From: a virus
Virus record (IMG/VR): IMGVR_UViG_3300044631_002422
Coordinates: 84,314-148,313 of that record
DNA: 64,000 nt
Reading direction: 5' to 3' (one strand)
A program made the translations under genes and the position numbers. This document shows, piece by piece, positions 51,618-58,860 of the stretch. The notes under the pieces were generated by a model. It had not been told where the DNA came from. It searched no databases and was given only the letters and a program-made list of their open reading frames with translations. Position 1 is the first letter of the stretch, and every line of letters begins with the position of its first letter.

Positions 51618-52002
51618 CTTGTGTCTCTCCTGATTGATTAAAATCATTTTTTACTGGTAAATTAATCTGATATCTTTTTCTTTGAATTTCATATCCTGAA
51701 AATTCAGCTTCTAAACTTCTGATTTGGGTATTGCCCCTATCTAAGATTATTGCACGAACTTCATCGTATATGTCCTTCATTTGTTTTTGCTCTTGAGTTA
51801 TTTCTTCTTCACTTTCAAAGCTCCAAAGAAATCCTAATTTTTTTTCAATTGTGTCTAGCGCCCCAATCATCGTTGTTTGTATTTTCTTTTTGCAAGATTT
51901 AAACAGCGAATCTTTTGATACTTCTTTGCTCCTTTCCTCACGAATGTTTTTCAAGTTGATTGATTTTTTAAGAAAGTTGTTGTAATCTTTATCATCCGAC
52001 AT
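51610..52002 (-). CDS. Small tail-region protein, 130 aa
   Basis: 130 residues with a basic N-terminus (LKKSINLKNIREERSKEVSKD) and an amphipathic middle (MIGALDTIEKKLGFLWSFESEEE). The tail-assembly chaperone position between tube and tape measure fits, but no family is recognised. GGAAGATAAT precedes the ATG. Its end overlaps the next start by 8 bp, a short overlap of the kind that could allow coupled translation. There is no slippery heptamer that I can identify with confidence. Confidence 0.55.
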   Translation of the reverse strand: MSDDKDYNNFLKKSINLKNIREERSKEVSKDSLFKSCKKKIQTTMIGALDTIEKKLGFLWSFESEEEITQEQKQMKDIYDEVRAIILDRGNTQIRSLEAEFSGYEIQRKRYQINLPVKNDFNQSGETQDG

Positions 52003-52003
52003 A

Positions 52004-53056
52004 TTATCTTCCTTTTGACTTTATTGCACTTCTTGCAGAATTAACTGCATTCATCATTCTTTCCTGCTTGACATCCGATAAATCTTTGTGATGTATATTT
52101 TCAGATGAAGCTCTAATTTCCCGTTGTCGTTCTTGTATTATAGCTCGCATATGGTCATTATTTAACGAATAAATATCTTGAGCTTCTTCTTGAGAATTAG
52201 CAACAACAAAAATCTCTTGAGAATTTTTGATTTTAGGGTTGCTGATCAAATCATCAGTTTGTTGTTTTATTTTATCTTTTTCGTGCTTTCTTCGTTGTTC
52301 AATAAACCACCCATCAAGACAGTCATCATCTTCAATAACTTCTTCTTTGGGCGATTCTGGGTTTTCAAAAACACCATCATACATTTGTGAATATGAAATA
52401 AGTGCAAGTTGGTTTTGGTCAAGATATACAGATGGTTTTCCAAAAACATCGCCGCGTTTTTTAGAGCCATTCCACATTTGACGCCACGGTGAACTTCTCG
52501 CAATTTTACGAAACTCAGAAGCATCAATTGCAGCAGACGAATATTCTTCCAAAATATTTTGGATATTTATATCTCTAAAATCATAGTTTTTACCATCAAT
52601 ATTTTTGGTGGTTTGTTGCAAAATCCAACATCTACGCATAAAATTAGCAACACCAGAACATGTTGTATGATCAAATTGTTTTTTCTTGTGGGCTGTTGTT
52701 GCCCTGTCAATTTCTGCCACTCTTATCATTCGTTTAGCGTTTGCTAGTTCCTTTTTTCTAAAAAATGCTTTGTATGCATTAACCTTTAGATCTTCTATCT
52801 TTTTGTCCAACTCTAGTACATATTTGTCATCGAGCGGAGTCCATAAATCATATTCGATCAACATCGCCAAAACTTCTTGTTCTGTATAACATCCAGAAAA
52901 ATAAGCTTTTTTATATGCTTGATCATAAATCTCAAACGATTCTTCCATTATATCAGAAGAAGGTTCGTGTATAAACAAAACAAGATCGCCCACCCGAATG
53001 CGTAGGCGACCTTGAATTATTCTATTTAAAATCTTTTCACAGTAAATTTCATCCAA
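52004..53056 (-). CDS. Tail-region protein, 350 aa (possible assembly chaperone)
   Basis: 350 residues starting with TTG 53056; AAGGATTAGGAC lies upstream (AAGGA 7 bases away). The sequence starts MDEIYCEKILNRIIQG and is helix-rich and highly charged (YVLELDKKIEDLKVNAYKA, KRMIRVAEIDRATT, KHEKDKIKQQTDDLI). It sits directly after the tail tube candidate and before the tape measure. In many phages this position holds the tail assembly chaperones. I recognise no conserved domain. It could alternatively be a tail protein of unknown role. Confidence 0.55.
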   Translation of the reverse strand: MDEIYCEKILNRIIQGRLRIRVGDLVLFIHEPSSDIMEESFEIYDQAYKKAYFSGCYTEQEVLAMLIEYDLWTPLDDKYVLELDKKIEDLKVNAYKAFFRKKELANAKRMIRVAEIDRATTAHKKKQFDHTTCSGVANFMRRCWILQQTTKNIDGKNYDFRDINIQNILEEYSSAAIDASEFRKIARSSPWRQMWNGSKKRGDVFGKPSVYLDQNQLALISYSQMYDGVFENPESPKEEVIEDDDCLDGWFIEQRRKHEKDKIKQQTDDLISNPKIKNSQEIFVVANSQEEAQDIYSLNNDHMRAIIQERQREIRASSENIHHKDLSDVKQERMMNAVNSARSAIKSKGR

Positions 53057-53080
53057 GTCCTAATCCTTAATGACTAAATT

Positions 53081-54082
53081 TTAGCCACCACCATCTACAA
53101 CAAGCAGAGAGTTATAGTTACTGTAAGAGTAAGTAACAGTAGCATTTCCGCCACCGGTATCGCCACCCGAGTAAGAAATCGAAGTCAGCTTGTTCTTGGT
53201 TCCGAGACTGAGAACAGTTCCTGCGGTATCTCTGATTGTGATAGTATCACCAACTCCGGGCTGATTCTTACCAGCACCCGAAACGCTCTTGAGATCGCCC
53301 GAAGTTGCAATGACTTCAAACTCGCAAGTAACTTCAATTGGGAAACTAGTAAACTTAGCATAAGGCCCAAAACGTCCCAATTCAAGAATATTTTCTTGAC
53401 CAAAGTCAGCACTAACACTGATACTTTGAATATGGAAATTATTATTGCCCGCGAGGTCGCCTCTTTGTTCTCGAACCAAGGCTGGAAGAGTTGAAGCGCC
53501 CAAGTCAACATTCACGCGACGAACAACACCCGAAGCTGGCGTATCGGTATTGAAACCGGTCGCCGGATTTCCGTAACGTCCAAATGCAGTTTGTGCGGTT
53601 TGGTTAACATCGGCATTCCAAAACTTGTCGTTACCAACAAGCGTAACCGATTCGGTAGCATTTCCATCAACACTGTAACTGTATGCTACATTACTGATAT
53701 ACATACCCGAATTCCAGCATACGTTTTGTGGTACGCCAGTAGCGTTTGAAGTGCTATCGCTATAAATACCCACATAAACATCGCATCGCGATTTTGCGGC
53801 AGCAACGAGATCAGTTTTGCAAGCACCATTACTTGCAAGGTTATAAATAAGTTTTTCGCCGTCGATAACCTTTTCTAGGCTAACGTCAACGTCGGTAATA
53901 TCTTCTACGTTTTCATAAAGTTCAAGCTGGCCAAGTTCAAAAACCTGATCAAGCGTGAAAGTAGAATTCATACCAACGCTTTGCAAACCGCGCACAGTAT
54001 TCGCAGCACTAACAGCAGTTCCTGTTGGTGCTTGAATAATTACCGCTTGGCAAGCGTAAAAAATTCTGTCATTTCTTGGCAT
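53081..54082 (-). CDS. Major tail protein (tail tube) candidate
   Basis: 333 residues of strand-rich sequence: MPRNDRIFYACQAVIIQAPTG, NTVRGLQSVGMNSTFTLDQV, NVAYSYSVDGNATESVTLVG and FTSFPIEVTCEFEVIATSG. A C-terminal Ig-like stretch has LTSISYSGGDTGGGN. Strong spacing AGGAGAATTTTAA and its own promoter-like motif precede it, as expected for a highly expressed protein. Upstream genes look like neck or connector proteins, and the tape measure lies downstream, which is the classical tube position. No sheath-like gene is next to it, so a non-contractile tail is favoured. The left-edge protein (1-116) resembles its C-terminus. Confidence 0.7.
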   Translation of the reverse strand: MPRNDRIFYACQAVIIQAPTGTAVSAANTVRGLQSVGMNSTFTLDQVFELGQLELYENVEDITDVDVSLEKVIDGEKLIYNLASNGACKTDLVAAAKSRCDVYVGIYSDSTSNATGVPQNVCWNSGMYISNVAYSYSVDGNATESVTLVGNDKFWNADVNQTAQTAFGRYGNPATGFNTDTPASGVVRRVNVDLGASTLPALVREQRGDLAGNNNFHIQSISVSADFGQENILELGRFGPYAKFTSFPIEVTCEFEVIATSGDLKSVSGAGKNQPGVGDTITIRDTAGTVLSLGTKNKLTSISYSGGDTGGGNATVTYSYSNYNSLLVVDGGG

Positions 54083-54121
54083 TTAAAATTCTCCTATAGA
54101 ATTTAGTCCTCTGGTAAGGCA

Positions 54122-54138
54122 CTATTATATACACAAAA
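54122..54138 (-). promoter_or_regulatory. Promoter-like motif TTTTGTGTATATAATAG
   Basis: The minus strand reads TTTTGTGTATATAATAG about 40 bases before the ATG at 54082 of the tail tube candidate. It contains TGTGTAT and TATAAT, shared with other long gaps in this operon. Confidence 0.6.
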
Positions 54139-54143
54139 ATATG

Positions 54144-55130
54144 TTAAACTGGCCCAACTTCTGTTTTGCAGCGGGCAACACCCATATAAAGATCAACAGA
54201 AAGCTGCGTAATATTTTCGGCTCTGGATTCATAAACCCAGCATTTACGATAAGGATAATTATCTACTAAATGAGGATAAAGTCCACTAGCGCGAGCATGA
54301 CCCCTCAATTCACGCTCTTTTCCATTTTCAAAAGTAAATGGAGAAACGCCACTTTGGGCAACTTTGGTGCTATCGAAAAGCGTTAAAGTTCGATCATTTT
54401 GGGCAACAATAGTATCAATTAAGTTAACAGCTTCCCAGTGGTTTTCGGCCATTACATAAAACAAAATATCGCTGTTTATCCACTGACCGCCGCCAAGTTG
54501 ATACCCTTTGGTTTCACGGGCTGGAACAACTTCCACGGCAATAGCCGGTAATTGAACGCGAGTTTCGCCCAAGCGAACCCATCCGCCAGAACCTTGAAAT
54601 TGAAAATTTGCTTCATTTCTGAAAGAATTTTGTTGAAGTTGGCGAAACCATGAAACACCTTCGGCGGGAAGTGTTTGCACACGTTTGTGGCTATATTCTA
54701 CCTGAACATTGCTATTGGTTGATTGGGCAGTGTCAAATACAATGCGGCCAAGTGGGTAATCGATATAAAATGGTTTTGTGACATTGCCTGTGGCATAAAA
54801 CGTGCCATTAACATAAACACCAGAAATATTGACTGGTTGCTGAGCGACACCATCAACGTTGCCGCTACCTTCCCACACCCAGTTTTGGCGATAACCTTCC
54901 CAAACACGACCAGCCGTATAATTTGGAGTATCTACAAGTCTCAGCTTGTGACGGTCGCCGCCATAAATGCCACTTTGTGGAATAGATATAGTGTAAAAAC
55001 CGCCCTTGTCAAGCAAACCCCAATCGTAAAAATTTACAAAATTATCAAGCAATATTTCTGACAAAGTTGCGTCTGTGGCCTTTTCTATTCCCGCCGTTAA
55101 GTTTAATTTTGTGTGCGATCCTCCGGGCAT
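54144..55130 (-). CDS. Virion protein, neck/tail connector candidate, 328 aa
   Basis: 328 residues. The N-terminal part (LDKGGFYTISIPQSGIYGGDR, RVWEGYRQNWVWEGSGNV) and middle part (VQVEYSHKRVQTLPAEGVSWFRQ) look like tail or neck beta domains. Later segments are VQLPAIAVEVVPARETKGYQ and INSDILFYVMAENHWEAVNLID. It lies just upstream of the tail tube. I cannot name the family; a tail terminator/connector is suggested by position. GGAACACTATA precedes the ATG, and the upstream gene ends at the same base. Confidence 0.55.
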   Translation of the reverse strand: MPGGSHTKLNLTAGIEKATDATLSEILLDNFVNFYDWGLLDKGGFYTISIPQSGIYGGDRHKLRLVDTPNYTAGRVWEGYRQNWVWEGSGNVDGVAQQPVNISGVYVNGTFYATGNVTKPFYIDYPLGRIVFDTAQSTNSNVQVEYSHKRVQTLPAEGVSWFRQLQQNSFRNEANFQFQGSGGWVRLGETRVQLPAIAVEVVPARETKGYQLGGGQWINSDILFYVMAENHWEAVNLIDTIVAQNDRTLTLFDSTKVAQSGVSPFTFENGKERELRGHARASGLYPHLVDNYPYRKCWVYESRAENITQLSVDLYMGVARCKTEVGPV

Positions 55131-55732
55131 TATAGTGTTCCTATTATTATACTTTGAATTTGTGGATAAACTCTATTTATTGCTCGCGTTATAAAGTTGT
55201 CATTTAAAGTTCCAGAAAATGCACTATTTACTTTATAGGGTGCTGCTTTACTGGACATTTTAGCTTCGCCGGTGCGTGATGTTTTAAATGACCCAAATTC
55301 TACGCCAAAATCAGTTATAATAACTGTATCGCCCAAGGTTAAAAGCCAACTTAACCACGGCAAACTTCCGCCGTCTATTGGTTGCTGCGCAAAAGACTGC
55401 CCAAGAATATTTGAATAGTCCGATGGCTGCATTGTGATTTCAATACCACCGCCACGATTTTTTTGAGCATAAAGTGGTCGAATTGAAATTGTTGATAAAA
55501 TTGCCGCAATAAGCTCGTCGGTTGGATCAGAAGTCAAACCAAATTCAGCGCGTAAAATACCATTTTGTAGCGAATTAATTTCTGGACTCGACAACAAAAC
55601 AGCTTGAATAATTGGCATAATTTTTTGTTGCAACACAGGAATTGCTTGCTTGATTGCAATATTGAGTTCTTTTGCCAAACTAGAATTTATGCGCGATACA
55701 ATTTCAGCGTTGGATTCTCTAAACTTAATCAC
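55130..55732 (-). CDS. Neck/tail completion-like protein, 200 aa
   Basis: 200 residues from GTG 55732 (GGAGGA 5-6 bases upstream); an in-frame TTG at 55759 lies inside the upstream gene and is disfavoured. The sequence opens MIKFRESNAEIVSRINSSLAKELN with a long amphipathic helix, then LQQKIMPIIQAVLLSS, then strands ITMQPSDYSNILG and LGDTVIITDFGVEFGSF. This resembles tail-completion and virion-morphogenesis proteins of long-tailed phages. It is followed by the 328-residue protein and preceded by a cysteine-containing neck candidate. Confidence 0.6.
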   Translation of the reverse strand: MIKFRESNAEIVSRINSSLAKELNIAIKQAIPVLQQKIMPIIQAVLLSSPEINSLQNGILRAEFGLTSDPTDELIAAILSTISIRPLYAQKNRGGGIEITMQPSDYSNILGQSFAQQPIDGGSLPWLSWLLTLGDTVIITDFGVEFGSFKTSRTGEAKMSSKAAPYKVNSAFSGTLNDNFITRAINRVYPQIQSIIIGTL

Positions 55733-55734
55733 AA

Positions 55735-56253
55735 TTATCCTCCGGGAGCGCGAGTCCAAAAAGTGACTATGTATTTGGTATTGTTTTGTTTGAATCCTTG
55801 CGGAAAAGATATTCCGGTTTTTTCATATTTGGCATTTGGGTCATACTTTTCAATACCATCATATTTTGGTATCATATACTTACACTTTTCTATTTTGTCC
55901 AAATCGGCCATATAGGCTATGGTTTGAATTGATCCATCGGGAATATTGATTGGCACACCAATACTAACCCAAGATTTTCTATCCCAGTAAATTCTAAGCG
56001 TTATTTCATCGGTTGCTTCAACTGACTTGTATCCTTCTCCATTGCAGTAAGGGCATGGCATACCTCGTTCGAATGGATATGGTCCTCCAGTTTTATAAAT
56101 ACTGATAGAACGTCCAGTACTGCCCATCATATTCATCAAGCAATTTGGACAATCTTCTTTTTTTTCTGGATATACCAATGTAGCGCTACGAGTAAACAAC
56201 AAAATAGCTTCGTTGTAAACATCAAAAACACCGCCGGGAATATTGATAGCCAT
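55735..56253 (-). CDS. Neck-region protein with two CxxC motifs
   Basis: 172 residues. The first half contains CPNC (35-38) and CPYC (67-70), forming a possible zinc site, and RGMPCPYCNGEGY resembles DnaJ-like zinc segments. Around it are strands NEAILLFTRSATLVY and GRSISIYKTGGPYP. The second half has ITLRIYWDRKSWVSIGVPIN. This pattern is common in phage head-tail joining proteins. GGAAATATAAATG defines the start. Zinc binding is inferred from cysteine spacing. Confidence 0.6.
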   Translation of the reverse strand: MAINIPGGVFDVYNEAILLFTRSATLVYPEKKEDCPNCLMNMMGSTGRSISIYKTGGPYPFERGMPCPYCNGEGYKSVEATDEITLRIYWDRKSWVSIGVPINIPDGSIQTIAYMADLDKIEKCKYMIPKYDGIEKYDPNAKYEKTGISFPQGFKQNNTKYIVTFWTRAPGG

Positions 56254-56262
56254 TTATATTTC

Positions 56263-56499
56263 CTAACTAGCAGAATCGCCAGCATAGTAACGTGGATCAT
56301 CGTATCTGGTATCAAGCGAAGCATCAATCGCAGCTATAGATTTATCGACATTTAACGGCGAAACACCGGCTGGATTTAATGTATGTTTACTATCTAAAAA
56401 AGAAGCTGGATCAAGACCACGCGCACCAGCAACGCCAACAACGGCACAGCCGCCATTTGGTTGTGGATTGCCGCTAATTATTTTTTGAGATACAGCCAT
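56263..56499 (-). CDS. Small hypothetical virion-region protein, 78 aa
   Basis: 78 residues (MAVSQKIISGNPQPNGGCAVVG... to the end DDPRYYAGDSAS). Composition is Ala/Ser/Asp/Gly-rich, typical of a small virion or assembly protein; no domain is recognisable. GAGAAATATAA precedes the ATG. It is coupled to neighbours in the neck region with gaps of 9 and 25 bases. A minor structural or scaffold role is possible. Confidence 0.5.
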   Translation of the reverse strand: MAVSQKIISGNPQPNGGCAVVGVAGARGLDPASFLDSKHTLNPAGVSPLNVDKSIAAIDASLDTRYDDPRYYAGDSAS

Positions 56500-56524
56500 T
56501 TATATTTCTCCATTTATTATTAGA

Positions 56525-57034
56525 TTAAAAATATCCACCGCCATCGTAACGATTTTGACTAACATTCCAACTTCCGGGACTGTATGGACCAAGTATTGCC
56601 GTGCCAACTGGAGTACCATCTCCGTTACCGGATTCGTAACGGTAACTATTTAATAAATCTTCATACTTTGCGCACAAGTCTTTGTAAAGAGCAATTAAAC
56701 TTCCGCTAACTCCGCGAAGGTCAATTGCCGAAGGACCGTCTTTGATTGAAATAGCGTTGGCCGATTCGGTTTTGACTTCGCTGCCAACTAAAATACAAGC
56801 ACTTTTATAAATAGTCAAAACAGTAAAATTTGTGTCGTTTAAATCAACTGGATCTGGAGTAATAGAAACGCCGCCTACATTTGCTGTGTATGTATTTGGA
56901 AATGTCGCATCATTTTGCACATTGTATGCACCAACCACCAAAACTTGCTTGAGGCGTTCATCGGTATATTTTGTAGAATCAAGGTCGCCAATAACCGACC
57001 TTAACATCAAAACCATATCTGTTTTCCAAGGCAT
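56525..57034 (-). CDS. Head-tail connector/adaptor-like protein, 169 aa
   Basis: 169 residues. The start MPWKTDMVLMLRSVIGDLDSTKYTDERLKQVLVVGAYNVQND is typical of phage head-completion/adaptor proteins, which have an N-terminal helix followed by a four-helix bundle. Later TVLTIYKSACILVGSEVKTES and IALYKDLCAKYEDLLNSYRY continue it. The C-terminal 30 residues are Gly-rich. It precedes the neck proteins in the leftward reading order. Good candidate for the connector between portal and tail. Confidence 0.6.
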   Translation of the reverse strand: MPWKTDMVLMLRSVIGDLDSTKYTDERLKQVLVVGAYNVQNDATFPNTYTANVGGVSITPDPVDLNDTNFTVLTIYKSACILVGSEVKTESANAISIKDGPSAIDLRGVSGSLIALYKDLCAKYEDLLNSYRYESGNGDGTPVGTAILGPYSPGSWNVSQNRYDGGGYF

Positions 57035-57042
57035 ACTTTCAC

Positions 57043-57369
57043 CTATAGATTTTCGTAAACTTTGAATGTTCCAATATCAGATCTGAATGTTCCAGTTGGT
57101 ATTGTTATTTTTGCCTGAATACTCCAAGTTCCTACTTCATTTAAATCGTTGTTAATTGTAACATACACAATTTTTCCATCGGTTCCGTTGGTATAAAAAG
57201 AAGCTGTTTTTGTGTAAGATACTCCAGAAGGAGATTTAAGTATAACTTGTAAAGATGAAGCAGTAGATAAATCTAACGCGACTGACGTTCCAGAAACACA
57301 ATCATTAACAGTAATTAAAAATACTGTTCCTATATCATTGTAGTGAACTTCTCGTTCTGAACAGGTCAT
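57043..57369 (-). CDS. Small Ig-like/BppU-N-type virion protein, 108 aa
   Basis: 108 residues. The sequence reads REVHYNDIGTVFLITVNDCV, LSTASSLQVILKSPSGVSYTK, TDGKIVYVTINNDLNEVGTWSIQAKITIPTGTFRS. This is a beta-sandwich of about 100 residues resembling the N-terminal domain of baseplate upper (BppU-like) proteins. GAGAAATAACA precedes the ATG. It lies between the repeat-rich protein and the connector-like gene. A fibre-linker role is possible. Confidence 0.55.
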   Translation of the reverse strand: MTCSEREVHYNDIGTVFLITVNDCVSGTSVALDLSTASSLQVILKSPSGVSYTKTASFYTNGTDGKIVYVTINNDLNEVGTWSIQAKITIPTGTFRSDIGTFKVYENL

Positions 57370-57387
57370 TGTTATTTCTCTATAAAA

Positions 57388-58686
57388 TTAAACTTGGGTA
57401 TTTACTTCTAGTGCTATGTCAACCTGTTTATTTATACTCAAAATGTCCTCAAATCTTGATTTAATTTGCAAACTAAATTCTGGTAATGTAGTTATATGAG
57501 AATCAAAGTTTAAAGACGAATTGGTATTTAAGGCAAAAATAACTAAATCTCTTTCGCCAATAAAATCATCACCGAATCTAAAACCGTCCGAAATTAAGTT
57601 TGCAGCTTCTAGGGCTTTGTTTATTTGTGCGGTTAAACCCGGAGCAAGTGAAGCCTCCGAAACTAAAGAAGAGCCATCAAGGTTTTTATTTAAATTTCCT
57701 TTTAACCCTTCGGCCAATGTTGCCGAAGAAGCAAGGGCCGCAGAACCTAAAGTTAGGTTTAAATTGCCCTTAGCTCCATCAATAATAGTAGCAAAACTGT
57801 TTAGAGATGCCGAACTTAATGTTTTTACAAGATCGCCACTTGCTCCATCGGCCAAAGTCGAAGAAGACGAAAATGAAACAGAGTCAAGCGTTTTTATCAA
57901 ACTACCACTTAGACCAGCCGCAAGCGTACCAGAACTAGATAGCGAAGCATCTGCGAGTGTTCTTGAAACCGTTCCACTCAGGCCAGCCGCAAGCGTACCA
58001 GTTGACGATAGCGTAGCATCTGCAAGTGTTCTTGAAACCGTTCCACTTGCGCCAGCAGCGACAGTACCAGTTGACGATAGCGTAGCGTTTGCAAGTGTTC
58101 TTGAAACCGTTCCACTTGCGCCAGCAGCGACAGTACCAGTTGACGATAGCGTAGCGTTTGCGAGTGTAGTATTGGTGCTACCAGTTAAGTTAGCCGCAAG
58201 CGTACCAGAACTAGACAGCGAAGCATCTGCGAGTGTTCTTGAAACCGTACCACTCAGGCCAGCCGCTAGTGTAGCAGAAGAAGATAAAACGGCATTGTTT
58301 AATGTTTTATTTAACTGCCCAGAAGCAGCAAGAGACGCAGCGCTAGTCAATACTGCCGAGCCAAGATTTTTAACAAGCGATCCTGTCAGTACAGCAGTTA
58401 AACTTGCAGAACTTGAAAGCGTTGCGTTTGCAAGGCTAGAAACAACCGATGCATTTAACCCAGAAGAACTTACAAGAGTCGCGTTGGCCAGAGCGGAGTT
58501 AACCGAAGCTGTTAAACCACCAGCCGCAAGAGTTCCATTGCTAACTAAAGTTACATTATCAAGAGTTTTATTGAGATTTGCGGATAAACCCGCCGCAAGA
58601 CTTCCCGAAGCAAGTAAATTTGCTGCATCAAGTGTTTTACTAAGCGAATTACCAGCCGCTTGTGAACTGAGCAGCGTTAAAAGCAC
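57388..58686 (-). CDS. Virion protein made of 23-residue repeats
   Basis: 432 residues, starting with GTG 58686 two bases after the previous stop. Residues about 13-368 consist of about 15 copies of a 23-residue repeat built on the pattern NATLSSTGTVAAGASGTVSRT. Each repeat is Ala/Ser/Gly/Leu-rich, which suggests a beta-solenoid or coiled fibre. The C-terminal 64 residues are unique (FGDDFIGERDLVIFALNTNS). Such proteins occur as tail fibre or decoration elements in environmental phages. The neighbouring repeats are almost identical in DNA, which can promote copy-number change. Confidence 0.7.
   Translation of the reverse strand: MLLTLLSSQAAGNSLSKTLDAANLLASGSLAAGLSANLNKTLDNVTLVSNGTLAAGGLTASVNSALANATLVSSSGLNASVVSSLANATLSSSASLTAVLTGSLVKNLGSAVLTSAASLAASGQLNKTLNNAVLSSSATLAAGLSGTVSRTLADASLSSSGTLAANLTGSTNTTLANATLSSTGTVAAGASGTVSRTLANATLSSTGTVAAGASGTVSRTLADATLSSTGTLAAGLSGTVSRTLADASLSSSGTLAAGLSGSLIKTLDSVSFSSSSTLADGASGDLVKTLSSASLNSFATIIDGAKGNLNLTLGSAALASSATLAEGLKGNLNKNLDGSSLVSEASLAPGLTAQINKALEAANLISDGFRFGDDFIGERDLVIFALNTNSSLNFDSHITTLPEFSLQIKSRFEDILSINKQVDIALEVNTQV
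57583..58650 (-). repeat. Tandem 69-bp (23-codon) repeats
   Basis: About 15 units within the gene at 57388-58686. The two best copies lie at about 58028-58096 and 58097-58165 and are nearly identical in nucleotide sequence. The unit varies at its edges near both ends of the array. Confidence 0.85.
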
Positions 58687-58688
58687 GG

Positions 58689-58850
58689 TTATAGACTCCG
58701 AAGTGCGTTAAGCGTTAGTTCCGTTTCAATAATTTTATGATCGATAGTCATAACCATTTCTAAGTCTCCTCTGGCTTCGGCTAAGATACGATCTTCTTGC
58801 AGTCTAACCAAGCAATTAGTCGCCATATGAATCAAAAATTCGATTGTCAT
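58689..58850 (-). CDS. Small hypothetical protein, 53 aa
   Basis: Short frame below the usual length limit, starting at ATG 58850 (GGTGAAAA upstream). The sequence begins MTIEFLIHMATNCLVRLQED and has a C-terminal helical part (MTIDHKIIETELTLNALRSL). It fills the gap between two virion genes exactly, with 10 and 2 bases spare, and the stop is followed by the next GTG. That packing supports it as a real gene. It is probably a helical assembly or scaffold peptide; no family recognised. Confidence 0.6.
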   Translation of the reverse strand: MTIEFLIHMATNCLVRLQEDRILAEARGDLEMVMTIDHKIIETELTLNALRSL

Positions 58851-58860
58851 TTTTCACCTA

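Noticed and set aside
50634-52002. A programmed frameshift joining the two small tail-region genes before the tape measure
   Set aside because: The frames overlap by only 8 bases and I find no convincing slippery heptamer, although many phages use frameshifting here.
57521-58711. A 396-codon open frame on the plus strand opposite the repeat-rich virion gene
   Set aside because: It is the antisense of the 23-codon repeats and mirrors their periodicity. It lacks a credible start signal and lies opposite a gene that fits the operon.
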